Positions 14,105 through 25,713 of a DNA stretch of 64,000 nucleotides are shown here, piece by piece. Made by a program: the position numbers and the translations under genes. The number at the start of each line of letters is the position of its first letter. The stretch's first letter is position 1. Under the pieces are notes generated by a model, which was given only the letters and a program-made list of their open reading frames with translations, was not told the DNA's origin and did not search any database. The stretch comes from Medicago truncatula (lineage: Eukaryota > Streptophyta > Magnoliopsida > Fabales > Fabaceae), in NCBI RefSeq assembly GCF_003473485.1, contig NC_053045.1, positions 41,334,494 to 41,398,493 on the forward strand, in the 5' to 3' direction.

Positions 14105-15051
14105 CAAAACCCTAATACTCTTGAATTCTTTGGCACCGTCTCAAAGAGATACTACGAATGTACCTTTCTCAAATTCCACAATAATATATAGGGAACTATG
14201 AATGAAACCGAAACCCTAGAAAATATAACCCGATCGGTCCTTACTATTTTGCACTTTCCTTATACACTTGTTGAATAAATTTATAGGGATAGATAACATA
14301 AATTTTTTGTAACAAACTATTTTATTTATACGAACAATATAACAAAATATAATATCATTACAAAAATATAACAAATATAATATAAATTCTTATCTTTTTG
14401 AATTAATAACACCAACAAAATAATATTTTTATAATCAAATTTGTTTAAGGATATTTAGAAAGAGAAAATGTAAGCCCGGCACAACCTATTTTCTTTATAT
14501 ATAGTATAGATAAATATGAATTAAAGCTAAAAAAAATATTTTCTTTATATGAATTAAAGCTAAAAAAATAATAAAAATCAATAAATAATATGTTAATGTT
14601 ATATATCATCTAATATTTATGTCTGCAGTTTGGTTTGTTTTAGGTTTTAATAAATTAGTCCAATTTGATTATAGGGATTTTCACAAAAATACATTCAAAC
14701 ACATCAAATAAAATGCAGATTTGTTCGCGCAAACTGCATGCGGTTTGCAATTTTTTTTATCGATTTATAGTTTTATTTTGTAATAATTTAGATGTAAACA
14801 TGTCTACCATCAATCATTAACCAATAAAAAAAATATTCCAATTCTTTGTTTAATAATTGATAATAAAGATTGAGATATCCTTGGACTAAAAAAAAATTAA
14901 AGATATTATCTTTATTGACTAGGACAAACATATAAGTCAATTATAAGACGATTTTTTTTTTTTTTTTGACAAATTATAAGACGATTTATTGCTTCATATT
15001 TCTTATAGTGATTATTCATCACCTTATTACTAGACAAGACAATGCATATTA
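14105..15051. other. AT-rich spacer between helicase copy and second UGT
   Basis: No reading frame, RNA gene or clear mobile element. A short duplicated motif (ATTATAAGACGATTT) occurs near 14940 and 14975 around a poly(T) run. Confidence 0.5.
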
Positions 15052-16515
15052 TTATTCTTTTGAGATGTGTTGGTGGTGGCAAAGTGAACCCAGCTCCTCA
15101 ATCAAGGCATTCAATTGTGAGTAAGATGATCCACCTTCCTCCACAGCCTTCTTTGCCATTTTTGCAAGCACTTTTGCTTTGTTCCTCATTTCCTTTGCTT
15201 CTTCTCCTTCCATAACCTTCTTCACAGCCTTCTCCACTGCATCCCAATGAACTTTATCACTCACCTTTCCATCCCATGTTTTAGCTCCAACAGGTACACC
15301 AATTTTAAGTACATCAGTTACCAACTTCTCATTATAAAATTGCTCAGGAGCTATAGGCCAAGTAATCATAGGTACTCCAGCAGCTACACTTTCCAAAGTT
15401 AAGTTCCATCCACAATGAGTCACAATTGCTCCAATAGCTTTATGTTGAAGAATCAAAAGTTGAGGAGACCAACCTCTTATAATTAGTCCCTTTCCTTTCA
15501 TTCTTTTCTCAAATTCTAGAAGACCTTTAATTTCTCTATCTTCTGCATTTTTCTTCACCACCCAAACAAAATCTTTCCCCGATGCTTCGAGTCCCATAGC
15601 AATTTCTTTAAGCTGAGAGTTAAGGAAGTGATTTTTACTTCCAAAGCACACATAAACAATTGAGTTGATATCTTTTGTGTCAAGCCACTTTAGACACTCA
15701 TGTTTATTGATAGAGGGTTCTTTTCTGCAGTATGATGTATCCATATCTCTGTTGTAAACTGAGAATGGACCTATATGCCATTCTTTTTTTCCAAGAACCT
15801 CTCTATAATAATCAGCATAAACACCATCAAGCTCATAGAAGCTATTGACAATAACGCCATAACTCCTCGCCTCTGATTCCCTCATTTCTGCATATAATTT
15901 TGCAATGTTTTGGGTTATTGCGTCATTTTTTGTGAATATATTTGGCAGCTGCAACCTTGTCATTTTGATATTCCCAGGAAGATTAGGAATAAAGAATTCT
16001 TCTGTTTCAGAAGAAACATTTTTAAAAGGCTCATATTGTTCCAGGCATTGTGAAACACACAATGAAAAGAAACCAGTGGCATGGAATACAATCCTAGGAA
16101 TACCAAATTTTGTAGCAGAATCAGTTGCCCATGGAAAGAACATATCAGCAACAATGCAATGTGGTTTTTGTTGAAGCAATAGTTCTTCAAAGGGTTGTTG
16201 AAGCAATTTAGTAGCAGTAAAGAATGTAGGAAGCAGGGAAATTGTAGGGATTGCATCAACATTTTCACACCCTTCAGGTAAACCACCCTCTACACAAGGG
16301 AACTTGATGGTTTGGATATCGATGTTATTAAAATGGATTTTGAATTGTTCTATGGATCTTGAAAAGAAAGGTTTGTTGAGGGGTGTGGTAACTATGGTAG
16401 CCTTAACACCTTTTGAAGCAAATATTTTGGCCATATCAATGGTGGGTATCATATAGTTATGACTCATGAATGGAAAAAAAATTATGTGTAATGGATTGCA
16501 TTGTGGACTATCCAT
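15052..16515 (-). CDS. UGT73B-type glycosyltransferase with altered active site
   Basis: Single-exon UGT of 487 residues, full length for UGT73. The start is the ATG at 16515; codons upstream of it in frame contain no ATG. Expected motifs are IVADMFFPW with the catalytic-dyad Asp at 124, and a 44-residue PSPG box at 349-392 (GWSPQLLILQHKAIG ... APEQ). Two key positions differ. The family GHxIP motif reads HNYMIP, so the catalytic His that deprotonates the acceptor is Tyr21 (codon TAT). The HCGWNS motif reads HCGWNL, so the Ser that contacts the UDP phosphates is Leu372 (TTA). Each is one C-to-T change from the common codon. The frame is otherwise open, so the protein may be made but is probably inactive or changed in chemistry. 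It shares a block of upstream sequence with the next UGT. Confidence 0.92.
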   Translation of the reverse strand: MDSPQCNPLHIIFFPFMSHNYMIPTIDMAKIFASKGVKATIVTTPLNKPFFSRSIEQFKIHFNNIDIQTIKFPCVEGGLPEGCENVDAIPTISLLPTFFTATKLLQQPFEELLLQQKPHCIVADMFFPWATDSATKFGIPRIVFHATGFFSLCVSQCLEQYEPFKNVSSETEEFFIPNLPGNIKMTRLQLPNIFTKNDAITQNIAKLYAEMRESEARSYGVIVNSFYELDGVYADYYREVLGKKEWHIGPFSVYNRDMDTSYCRKEPSINKHECLKWLDTKDINSIVYVCFGSKNHFLNSQLKEIAMGLEASGKDFVWVVKKNAEDREIKGLLEFEKRMKGKGLIIRGWSPQLLILQHKAIGAIVTHCGWNLTLESVAAGVPMITWPIAPEQFYNEKLVTDVLKIGVPVGAKTWDGKVSDKVHWDAVEKAVKKVMEGEEAKEMRNKAKVLAKMAKKAVEEGGSSYSQLNALIEELGSLCHHQHISKE

Positions 16516-16613
16516 ATTTCTCACTTGTGATTTTGAACAAAATGAGGTAGAAGGAGAGGATTTTGAAATGTCTATGAGCCTATCTGTGAATGATAAGTGG
16601 TGAGTAAAAATAG

Positions 16614-16625
16614 TATTTATAACTA
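16614..16625 (-). promoter_or_regulatory. TATA box of the second UGT
   Basis: On the minus strand TAGTTATAAATA lies about 100 bases upstream of the ATG at 16515, a sensible place for a core promoter. Confidence 0.5.
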
Positions 16626-16973
16626 GTATTAGCTTTTTTTTTTACTACTATTATCTTTTTGGTCAAATATGAATTCAAGTATTTAACTTTTTTATTGGGA
16701 ACTTTTTTCATATTGGAGTAATAACTATCTTTATCTTTATACTTCCTCTAGAATGAAATATAAACAAAAAATATTTCAAAAGTTAAATATATTTGGTCTA
16801 AATTTTGTAACAAAAATATTGCTTATTACATTCTCGTTTTTCTTAAATATAAACATTCATTTGACAAAAAAGTTATCCTTAATTGTAAGTTTTGTTTCAG
16901 ATTACTAGTTATATTTTTTTTTTCAAATACACCCTTGATTAATAACACTTGGTATAAGAAAAATCAAAATTCA

Positions 16974-17066
16974 TGGTAAACATATACAAATTATTTTAGA
17001 TACATTTATATATAAAATAAACACAATAACTACACTACCAACTTTTTTTAATAAGAGTAAAAAATG
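16974..17066. repeat. Upstream block shared with the third UGT
   Basis: About 90 bp around TACATTTATATATAAAATA recur at 22912-23150, also upstream of a minus-strand UGT, where a short insertion splits the block. This supports tandem duplication of gene plus promoter. Confidence 0.6.
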
Positions 17067-17119
17067 AATCATGTTCTTGTATTTAGGGGCATAGGATGAG
17101 TGCATATAGATTATAAAAA

Positions 17120-17144
17120 AATAATAATAATAATAATAATAATG
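17120..17144. repeat. ATA trinucleotide microsatellite
   Basis: About eight uninterrupted ATA units. Confidence 0.9.
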
Positions 17145-17255
17145 AACATTTTCGTCGGTCAAGGACATGTTGAAAAAGGCTTATAGTATAATTTTAATGA
17201 CATAATAAATATGGTCAACCTCGCTTTCTTGAAAGTAGCGTCCACATTTTCGGAA

Positions 17256-18547
17256 CCAGGGGCGGATCTTTTTGGTGGCGCCCGCAGATGTCATGGCACC
17301 CCCATTTAAAAAGAAAAACAAATTAATTTTATATAAGAAATTACCAAAATATCCCCAAATTTTAATACTCACACTCTCTAGCACTCCCTCCTCTCCATGT
17401 GTGCGTGTATGTCTCTTAGTCACTCAATCTTTCCCTGATTCTTCACTGATTCATCGATCATCACACTCTATTAGTCTCCAGCAATCTCTCTCAGTCTCTA
17501 GTGTCTCTCAATCTCCCTAAAGCATCTCCTTTGTCACTCTCTGATAACATTATATTTTATAGTATTTTCCATTACAAAATTGTTTAATAAAGTTTTATTT
17601 TTATATAAGTTTTATTTTTTATTTTACTACACTTTTCTTTGTTATTGAATAAATAGGTCAGATGAAAGGTGTATGAAGTAATGGTGCAAAATGGACTAGA
17701 ATCTTCCATAGGATCAGAACTTGTTGACCTAGCCATGACTTAGGGCATTCAAATGGAACTCAAGACCAATTTCATTGATCAAGAAGTAAATTTCATTGAA
17801 AGATCTTAGACACCATTATTTACTAAAATCTTAGGCTATTTTCCGATAAGTGAAAGCAAAGGGAGGTTGCCAGAAATATAAGATTAGACATAAGGTTTGA
17901 AGCATGAGAATAGACTGAGACTTTTTGGGATGTAAAAATGGGTATTCAAGCTTAATGGGTCGAGCTAACATGGACCTCCATTAGAATAGGACTTCTTGTT
18001 AGTGAATGATGAATTGTTTTTATGGTGGCGTCTAAGATAAGGATACAAGATTATCAGATACACATGGACCCATGATATACCAAAGTCTTTCAACAACTAA
18101 TATTGTTTTTAGTATGGAAAGATGAATTGTTAGTACATATATTGGTCTATGCAATTAAATAGAAAAACAAGAACATAGAGATAATATTGTTGAGATTAAG
18201 TTTCGCTAAATTATTGTCTAATGTCCTTCCTTGATTGATTATATACTCATATTTCAATTATAACCTCACATGTCGCTCATTGAACGTTTCCATGGTTATA
18301 CAAAGATATATTATTGTTGGGATTAAGTTTCGTTAACTTATCGTCTAATGTCCTTCATATTCAATGATTGAGTCTTGTTTCTTAGCTAGTGATTTGTTAT
18401 TGCTCCATGTCTCGTGTTTTTGTATTTTGTTGGTGATTGGTTTAATTTCAGCTTATATTTCATCTTGGCTTGTTCAAAAAATAAATATATTAAGTGTTTA
18501 ATTATAATATTACAATAATCATTAGAAGGACGTTTTAGTAATTATTA
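17256..18547. other. Intergenic, hAT-like end and possible LINE tail
   Basis: CAGGGGCGGATC at about 17257 resembles a plant hAT terminus, but no inverted partner was found. Two 40-bp direct repeats (starting near 18190 and 18316, core ATTAAGTTTCG) lie 126 bp apart. The end near 18440-18482 (CATCTTGGCTTGTTCAAAAA) looks like a plant LINE 3' end. The 82-codon frame at 17272 has no recognisable domain. Confidence 0.35.
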
Positions 18548-18721
18548 CTTCCTCCGTCCCACAATAGGTGACCCATTTAAAAATGTGCAATTTTGACCTA
18601 ACTTACTTTGACCATATTTTTCTACTAATATACGAAGATAAATAATCTCATATAAGATGTCGTTAGATTCGTCTCGATAAGTATTTTCAAAATAGTGTCA
18701 TGTATTATGGGACGAAAGGAG
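18548..18721. mobile_element. Stowaway-like MITE, 174 bp
   Basis: The ends cttcctccgtccc and gggacgaaaggag are imperfect inverted repeats flanked by TA (18546-18547 and 18722-18723). Confidence 0.7.
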
Positions 18722-18927
18722 TAGCTAACTTAAGGACATATTAGTCATTTAACCACTTGACTTGAAGTATATAAATGAGATAAATGAGAGGAGTCAAAGA
18801 GTCGACACGAAAAACAACATCAACAAAAGGTGAAAACTCTCCCTCCTTCTCCTCTTCATGGCTTAACCATAGAAGGAGGGGGAACGAATTTGTTCATCAC
18901 AAATCATTTCATCTACCCATTGTTGTC

Positions 18928-19536
18928 GGCGAGTTTTAGCATGGGGCAATTGTCAAATTGCCCCATCTTAGATCAATTTTGTTTTATTTGCTATTAGTTG
19001 TACATCCTGCATTTTTATATTCCAATTTATAGCCATATTCATTTATAATATATCAATTTTAATTTTAATTTAATGGGGACTAAAATATTTTAAAGAGACA
19101 AAAATATGTCATTTTTTATAAGAACTAAAAACAAATTTAGTTATATTTATAAGCACCAAAAATATATTTAACCCTAATTAATATTAAAAAAAGTTTTGTG
19201 GATGGGATTAATATTACAAAGTTAGATACAAACTAAATTTATTTCTTTATAAATAATGTAGTAAATATATATTTACGCCATATATTTTTTAGCCCAGATT
19301 TAAACATGTCTATGTTTTCAAATTAAAAAAATTATTGAGAATGAGTTGGACTTATTAGATTTTTAAACGGGAGATTAAAAAATAATGTATTTACAAGTAA
19401 ATTAATTTGAGTCAAATTATAATTGAGTAGAGCTATAAATTAGAATATAAAATGCAGGGTGTACATGTAACAACAAATAAAACAAAATTGATCTAAGATG
19501 GGGCAATTTCACAATTGCCCCATGCTAAAACTCGCC
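18928..19536. mobile_element. Inverted-repeat element, 609 bp
   Basis: Arms of about 115 bp start GGCGAGTTTTAGCATGGGG at the left and end with its reverse complement at the right. Each arm carries its own small hairpin (GGGGCAATT ... AATTGCCCC). The centre is AT-rich and non-coding. No target duplication was recognised. Confidence 0.75.
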
Positions 19537-19773
19537 ATTTCAAACAAGCCAAATTCCATTGCAAGAAATTCATCTTTCTTCCTTCATCTTCAATTTTGTT
19601 GGGCAAGAAGGAAAAAAGAGGGTTTCCTTGCATTTCTTTCCAATCACTTGTTCCTCCTCAAATTACAAGCAATGTCCACATTAATTGGTGGGACTATGTG
19701 AAGCTGTTTTGAATTTTCATTTAATAAGAATTAATTGAACATACAATTTATGTTTTTTTTATGATTTAATTTA

Positions 19774-19948
19774 GGAGAATGCTAACAATTGCCTTTGGGA
19801 CATTGGTTAAAGTATTAAAATGAGTAAGTTTACATCAAAAAGTGGTATAATTATTGCTAAGAAATAAGTAAAGACTTGTATTTCCAAGATAAAGTTTCCA
19901 TTATTGGAATCATTAACCATTGCCCTTAGGGCCCTGATTAGCAACCCC
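19774..19948. mobile_element. Mutator-type MITE, 175 bp, 9-bp duplication
   Basis: The ends ggagaatgctaac and gattagcaacccc are inverted relatives. TTTAATTTA flanks both sides (19765-19773 and 19949-19957), a perfect 9-bp duplication typical of Mutator elements. It is related to the MITE at 29859-30025. Confidence 0.8.
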
Positions 19949-20368
19949 TTTAATTTAATCAAAATTCAGGTGGCATAATGATAAGTGACATATCATACAA
20001 AAAATGTCACATTGGTGCAAAATTAAATGAAGAGCTGCCAAATGAGACATGGGGTATACTTAAGGTCAAAATCGCTCAACAAAATTGTACAATTTAAAAA
20101 CCACATGGGCTAATAGTGAATTTAAGCCTACAATTTATAGAGAAAATGCTAAATGCCATAATTGTAACGAATACATCGTGACTAATTGTGAATTGTGATT
20201 GGTTATCTAACACCACTATCTAAGGTGTTTTCTGTCAAATCTGGAACTTAAGCAATTTTGCTATATCCTTTAAACTTTTATGCCAAATCATGAGAGTAAT
20301 TGTGCTTTTGGTGAATTTTTTTCATTGATCTCTTTGATCATATAAACGGCAGAATTCTACTTCAAAAG

Positions 20369-20486
20369 ATTTTTTTGAGAAACTAAACCAATCCACTTAA
20401 ATTGGTACAAAAGAGAATTGAACATGACACCTTAAGAAGAAGCATACTACAAACTCCAAACCAACACTATTAGGTCAGCCCAAACA
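20369..20486 (-). mobile_element. tRNA-derived SINE with 18-bp duplication
   Basis: On the minus strand the unit begins with an A-box-like region (gctgacctaatagtgttgg), has a B-box-like catgttcaattctc, and ends in an A-rich tail (poly-T at 20370-20376 on the plus strand). AGAATTCTACTTCAAAAG is duplicated exactly at 20351-20368 and 20487-20504. A relative is at 62890-63023. Confidence 0.8.
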
Positions 20487-20504
20487 AGAATTCTACTTCA
20501 AAAG

Positions 20505-20895
20505 TTTTAATGTTACATTTTCAGGACTCGAATTTGCACAATAAAAAATGTTTATGATATCATACCAACAAACTCACATTATTTCAAGTTTACGTCTCTC
20601 TTGACATATGTGAAGCACAAAATAAAATTATCTTAGAAAACCTCAAGTTTAAAACTAAGTTAAAGAAAAAGTTAATGCAGTAGTTTAAACACTAATTAAA
20701 CTGAGTCTTACTCGATTATCCTAGAATCATTTGGTTGAAAATTTGTCCATCAACTTCAATGACCTAGGTATGATTCTCTAACACACCGATTAAACTGAGT
20801 GTTCGTAACATTTATTGATACTAAGATAAGATATGTGTCATCGACTTTAAACACACAACATGTGAACAAACATATTGCCACTAATTGCATACACA
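20505..20895. other. 3' flank of the third UGT
   Basis: AT-rich sequence without a gene, likely including the 3' UTR of the UGT ending at 20896. Confidence 0.5.
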
Positions 20896-22332
20896 TTAGT
20901 ATGCACGTGACTTCAAATCCTCAATTAAATTGCTAAAATCATTGTAAGAAGATCCACCAACCTCCACAGCTCTTCTAGCCATTTTCCCAAACTCCTTTGC
21001 TCTGCTTCTCATTTCCTCTGCTTCATCCCCAACCATGATCCTTCTCACTGCCTTCTCTATAACATCTTTCTTCACAGGCTCACCACCTCCCATTCCAATC
21101 CAAGTTTGCACCCCAACACCAACACCAATCTTAACTATATCACTCAAAAACTTTGCATTGTAAAATTGTTCACCATACATTGGCCATGTCACCATTGGTA
21201 ACCCTGCACTCACTCCTTCCAATGTTGAATTCCATCCACAATGTGTCACAAACCCTCCAACTGATTCATGATCCAATATCATCACTTGTGGTGCCCAACC
21301 TCTTATGATCAATCCTTTACCACTACCTTCAATTCTTTCCTCAAAACCTTCTGGTAGCCATTCCAAATTTTCACCTTCACTTTTAGCACTTTTCCTCACA
21401 ACCCAAATGAATGGAACTTCAGAAGCTTCAAGTCCCATTGCAATTTCCTTAAGCTGAGCGTCGCTGAAAACCGTCATGCTACCAAAACAAACATAAATAA
21501 CTGAATTTGGTTCTTTTGATTGTAGCCATTTCAAACACTCGTGTTCGTCGATCGATGCTTCTCTTCCTCTACATGCTTTTTCTTCAGTGTCTCTATTGCA
21601 TAAAGAAACTGGACCTAAATGCCAAGCTTTTCTTCCAAGCTCGTTTCGATAATGATCAGCATAAACCGGTTCAAGTTCATAGAAAGTGTTTGCAATCACA
21701 CCAAAGCTTTTCACTTCTGATTCATTAGACTCTTCCAATAGTTTTGTGAAGACTTTATCATGCTGAGGAAGTTGCGGTAACTGCATCTTCGTCAGTGTGA
21801 TTTCTCCAGGAAGATTAGGAACAACAAAAGGTTCTGTGTAAGATGAGACTTTATCTTGAGGTTTGTACTGTCTTGTACAAGCCAAAACACATAAAGGGAA
21901 GAAACCTAAACCATGAAACACAATCCTAGGAATGTTGAATTTTGCTGCAGAATCAGTTGACCAAGGGAAAAACATGTCAGCAACTAAACAATCTGGTTTT
22001 TCTTGTTCCAAAACATGTTCAAGTGGTTCCCTTAGAAGAAGGGTTGATTTCATGAACTTGATGAACTTGTCTGGTGCTAATGCTGATTCAGAATTTTCGC
22101 AACCTTCCGGTAAACCGGTTTCTTCTGGTGAAGGGAATTTGATAGTTTTGATGTTGATTTTAGCTTTTCCAATGGTTCTTGAAATGAGAGGTACATTGAG
22201 ATGAGTTGTGACAATGGTGACTTTGAGTCCTCTTGAAGAGAAGACTCTTGCAAGGTCTACACAAGGTATGATGTGGCCATTGGCTAGAAATGGGAAGAAG
22301 ATTATGTGAAGTTCTTGATTTTCGTTAGTCAT
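20896..22332 (-). CDS. UGT73B-type UDP-glucosyltransferase
   Basis: Single-exon plant UGT of 478 residues with all expected active-site features: catalytic His20 in ANGHIIP, Asp119 in LVADMFFPW, and a canonical PSPG box at 346-389 (GWAPQVMILDHESVG, HCGWNST, YGEQ) that binds UDP-glucose. The acceptor is not predictable from sequence; UGT73B enzymes act on flavonols, simple phenolics and other stress metabolites. I start at the ATG at 22332. An in-frame ATG 31 codons upstream lies on the 5' side of the TATA box and is therefore unlikely. It is the only member of the array besides the abscisate-type copy with no visible defect. Confidence 0.95.
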   Translation of the reverse strand: MTNENQELHIIFFPFLANGHIIPCVDLARVFSSRGLKVTIVTTHLNVPLISRTIGKAKINIKTIKFPSPEETGLPEGCENSESALAPDKFIKFMKSTLLLREPLEHVLEQEKPDCLVADMFFPWSTDSAAKFNIPRIVFHGLGFFPLCVLACTRQYKPQDKVSSYTEPFVVPNLPGEITLTKMQLPQLPQHDKVFTKLLEESNESEVKSFGVIANTFYELEPVYADHYRNELGRKAWHLGPVSLCNRDTEEKACRGREASIDEHECLKWLQSKEPNSVIYVCFGSMTVFSDAQLKEIAMGLEASEVPFIWVVRKSAKSEGENLEWLPEGFEERIEGSGKGLIIRGWAPQVMILDHESVGGFVTHCGWNSTLEGVSAGLPMVTWPMYGEQFYNAKFLSDIVKIGVGVGVQTWIGMGGGEPVKKDVIEKAVRRIMVGDEAEEMRSRAKEFGKMARRAVEVGGSSYNDFSNLIEDLKSRAY

Positions 22333-22401
22333 GGTGAATTTGTGAGTTCTGGATTTTTGCAATGAGAGGGAAAAGATGAAGACTATGCTAAAGTTTTGTT
22401 G

Positions 22402-22412
22402 CTTATATAAAG
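22402..22412 (-). promoter_or_regulatory. TATA box of the third UGT
   Basis: CTTTATATAAG on the minus strand lies about 70 bases before the ATG at 22332 and 3' of the alternative upstream ATG, which helps decide the start. Confidence 0.6.
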
Positions 22413-24540
22413 ATGAATTAATCATTGAAAAATAAAGTTTTGCAATCGCGTTTTACACGGGCTATTAATATATTATTTGTTCTTATAAAGTTTTTCATTT
22501 ATATTATTTTTTGAATATTGATTTATATGTATTTATTTATCTAACACTTGGCTATGGTACAACATGCATGGATGAGATCTGTTCACCACGCAGTCCACGA
22601 GCTCATTTTAAAAATAGCAGAGTGCTACTGTTATTTTTTTTGTTTTTTGACTAAAGCAGAGTGCTAATGTTTTATTTTTTTGGAAGAAACAGAATGCTAA
22701 TGTTGTTTATAGTATTTTAACTTTTATGTATTAAAACTTTATTGCAAAACAAAGAAGAAGGAGGAGTTGAGTCTAGCTAAAAGCATACTCTTGTGTAATT
22801 TGTCAAATTGTTATGATTCAAATTCATTATTTTTTCAAAAACTTACTTGCTATGTCCCTAAATAAATTCCTAATTAAAATCATTGAGTGTGTTGGAATAT
22901 GAAAAAGCAAAATTTACTGCGTACACATATAAATGATATTTTATGTACATTTATATATAAAATAGACATTGTTTTTGAACAAGCTAAAATGAAATGTATT
23001 AATAACAAAGGTAAATCATCCCGCACAAGGTGTGTAAAACCAATTACAATGTCACTGATGCCATAAAAGTGAAGATCAAAAAACAACAATAATAATTACA
23101 AGACATGTTAACTACGTTATCAAGTTTTTTTAAGAGTGAAAAAAATGCTTATATATAAGGATGGTGCAAGCATTGAATAACATGCTTTGGAAAAGAGACA
23201 TGTGAGTTCAATTGCACTACTTTGAATGTGTTTGTTTAAGTTTACCAAATTTTTTTTTGGTTATGAATAAGGAATAACATTCTTTGGAATATAAAAATGT
23301 GAATTTTGTTGCTATTTAAAAAAAAATATGTTTGGTTCTTTCAACAAAAGAAAAATATGTTTTGTTAACATTATAATATTCTCATGAACCTTAAAAAATT
23401 ACCTCTAACTATAAATTGTTTTACAATATCAATTAAGCATTAATGTTACTTTTCTTATATTATACTTTTAACTCTTACTATCTTCTTTCTATTATTTTTT
23501 TTTAATTTATATTTCTCATGACATAAATGAAGGATAGTTTTATAAAATAATTCATAATTTCTATTTTTTACACAGAATTAATTACATTGCTTACTTTGTA
23601 CCAAAACTAATCAATATGGCTTATAATTTAAGAGGGAGAGAGTATAAGTTAGTTTTGAAAAGTGGATTTTCATTAAATTTACTCCCACAGCACAAGATGT
23701 GCATAAATGGAGGGAAATAACATCAGTCCACATGCTTTACACGGTACAAATGTAACCAAACAAAACAACATATACCCAAGGCTACATTCATTGTAAAGTA
23801 CATCTGTGTAACTAATAAGAACCATCTAATGCATAATTATGCAGAAGATGGTTTTCAATTCTGCACCAACACTTGCATCGTTCCACAAATATAATATTCA
23901 AGTTAACCAGTGTACTCAAAGGCCATTCCATAACATCCAATCATCACAAAATAACCATAAACCTTGACACCCTTATTTCTTGCATTGGATAAATACTTGA
24001 CTCCCTTTAGCTGAAGTCAATGTTCCAAAGTTCTACATAATGTCTTCTTTCTGCTTTCCTAAAACCAGTCTTCCCATTTTTTGGACACAACTTGCTCCTA
24101 CAACGCCTTACTTGCACCAACATCCTTTGCCCATAATTGAGTATGCACTGCTACTGCTCAACAAAATAATTAGCATCAACACCTCTTCTGCAATAGTACT
24201 ACTCAATCATCACAAAACTTCTTTTTCTCGATACTATCCATTCCTTGAACTTGTAATGTCGTTTACAATCTAGCCTACAATCACCAAATCGCTCATCCCA
24301 TCAACCGCCCCTTAAACACTATATCGGACAGAGACACCACTGTTGAATTTGAAGACAACCTTCTACCTTTGATTTTAGTCATAGAGTTGAGTTAAGTCCA
24401 ACCAGACACTTTATTGGCTTTTGTATTAGATTAAGCGAAGTTGTGAATTTATGACTGAGTTAACAAGTGGAGATTATCTTTTGAGAAATGGAGATGTTCA
24501 GTACTAAAGTTTTAGTATATAAATGCACATATTTAAAAGT
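22413..24540. other. Upstream spacer of the third UGT
   Basis: Contains the promoter block shared with the second UGT (22912-23150). That block is interrupted at about 22978-23090 by a segment resembling a truncated LINE 3' end (on the minus strand ending AGCTTGTTCAAAAAC). The rest is AT-rich and non-coding; the 77-codon frame at 24040 has no recognisable domain. Confidence 0.45.
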
Positions 24541-25713
24541 GATTGATAGATATTTGGCAAGTGTACCAAAAGCTATCGAGGTAGTAATAAAGTTCGTATC
24601 CACGAGAACCGTTGTTAATTTCTGCTTAGCAAGTTCGTTAAAATAAAGGATGTAATAAATTTATGGGTTGCCCTAGACAGTAGATTAGGGTGCAATAAAA
24701 AGTAAATAACAGAAAATAAAATCGTTTGATAATTGGATTAAAGCAGATGATCAAGAAAAATAAAATGGTTTGATAATTGGATTAAAGCAGATGATCAAGT
24801 TGGTGAATCCTCTATTGCTTTATGTGAAATAGCTTATCTCTCTTTACTCTCAACACTTATTCAATCTCTTGACTCAAAACTCTTTCCTAAGTTATAACCT
24901 TTTAATCTCTTCAACCGATTGAATAATCGCGGAAGCGATGTCAGAATGTTAATTCATGTCATAACCATCAATTTCCTATCCCTAGGTTCCTATGTTGAAT
25001 TAAACAAAAACAAAATTACTATTTCAGAATTAAAAGTTAGGGTTAGTAGTCATTCAATTACTAAGATCAATTTATGTGATTGCAAGAAGCTAGGGTTAAT
25101 AGTCAAGCAAACAATCATATGAAAAGCAATTAACATAAATAATTCTGAATAAAGACCGAATAATATTGATAACAAAGAGAGTTCCAATTTTATAATAGGT
25201 TCATTATGGTTCAATCAAAGGGAATTAGATAGACATGATTAAAGAATAAACAACATAGTAAAGAAAATAAATCGATAGAATCTCGTCGTTATCGACGTTG
25301 CTCTTCAATTTCTTCTCAATAGGTGCTAATGTATGCTCATCCTTTTCGTGATCCTGTATCCCAATTTCCTCCGAAATGTGATGTGCTGTGCGGCTAGCTT
25401 CCCCAACATGAATTCCAATTTTGTGCATAGCTAGCTTTCTTATATATAGGAATGTAACCTAGTTCCTTTCTTTCTCCACAAGCATGTTACGCTTTTCTTT
25501 AATTTGATTTTCTCAAGCCCAATCTTTAATATGAATATTAAAATCATTGCTGTTGGCACTTCTTATTTTGCTCTTGTTTGATCACATAACAAATAATCAT
25601 GATAATAACCCATTAATTCTAATATTTCCTTGCTTGACTTATTCAAATTGACTCTAAATTAAATAACTAATAAAAATAGACTTAAAATTTAATTAAAAAG
25701 ACTCTAAAAATGT
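24541..25713. mobile_element. LTR-like non-coding retroelement fragment
   Basis: It begins with a motif (ATATTTGGCAAGTGTACC ... GAGGTAGTAATAA) that I associate with LTRs of plant gypsy elements. It shares several stretches with 32556-33216 and 34872-35420, including a segment around CGATAGAATCTCGTCG. There is no coding capacity. Ends and superfamily are uncertain. Confidence 0.4.

Noticed and set aside
17257-17268. hAT transposon end CAGGGGCGGATC
   Set aside because: Without a matching inverted end or 8-bp duplication the call cannot be supported.
22333-22425. N-terminal extension of the third UGT from an upstream in-frame ATG
   Set aside because: It would begin 5' of the TATA box and adds 31 residues not seen in UGT73 proteins.
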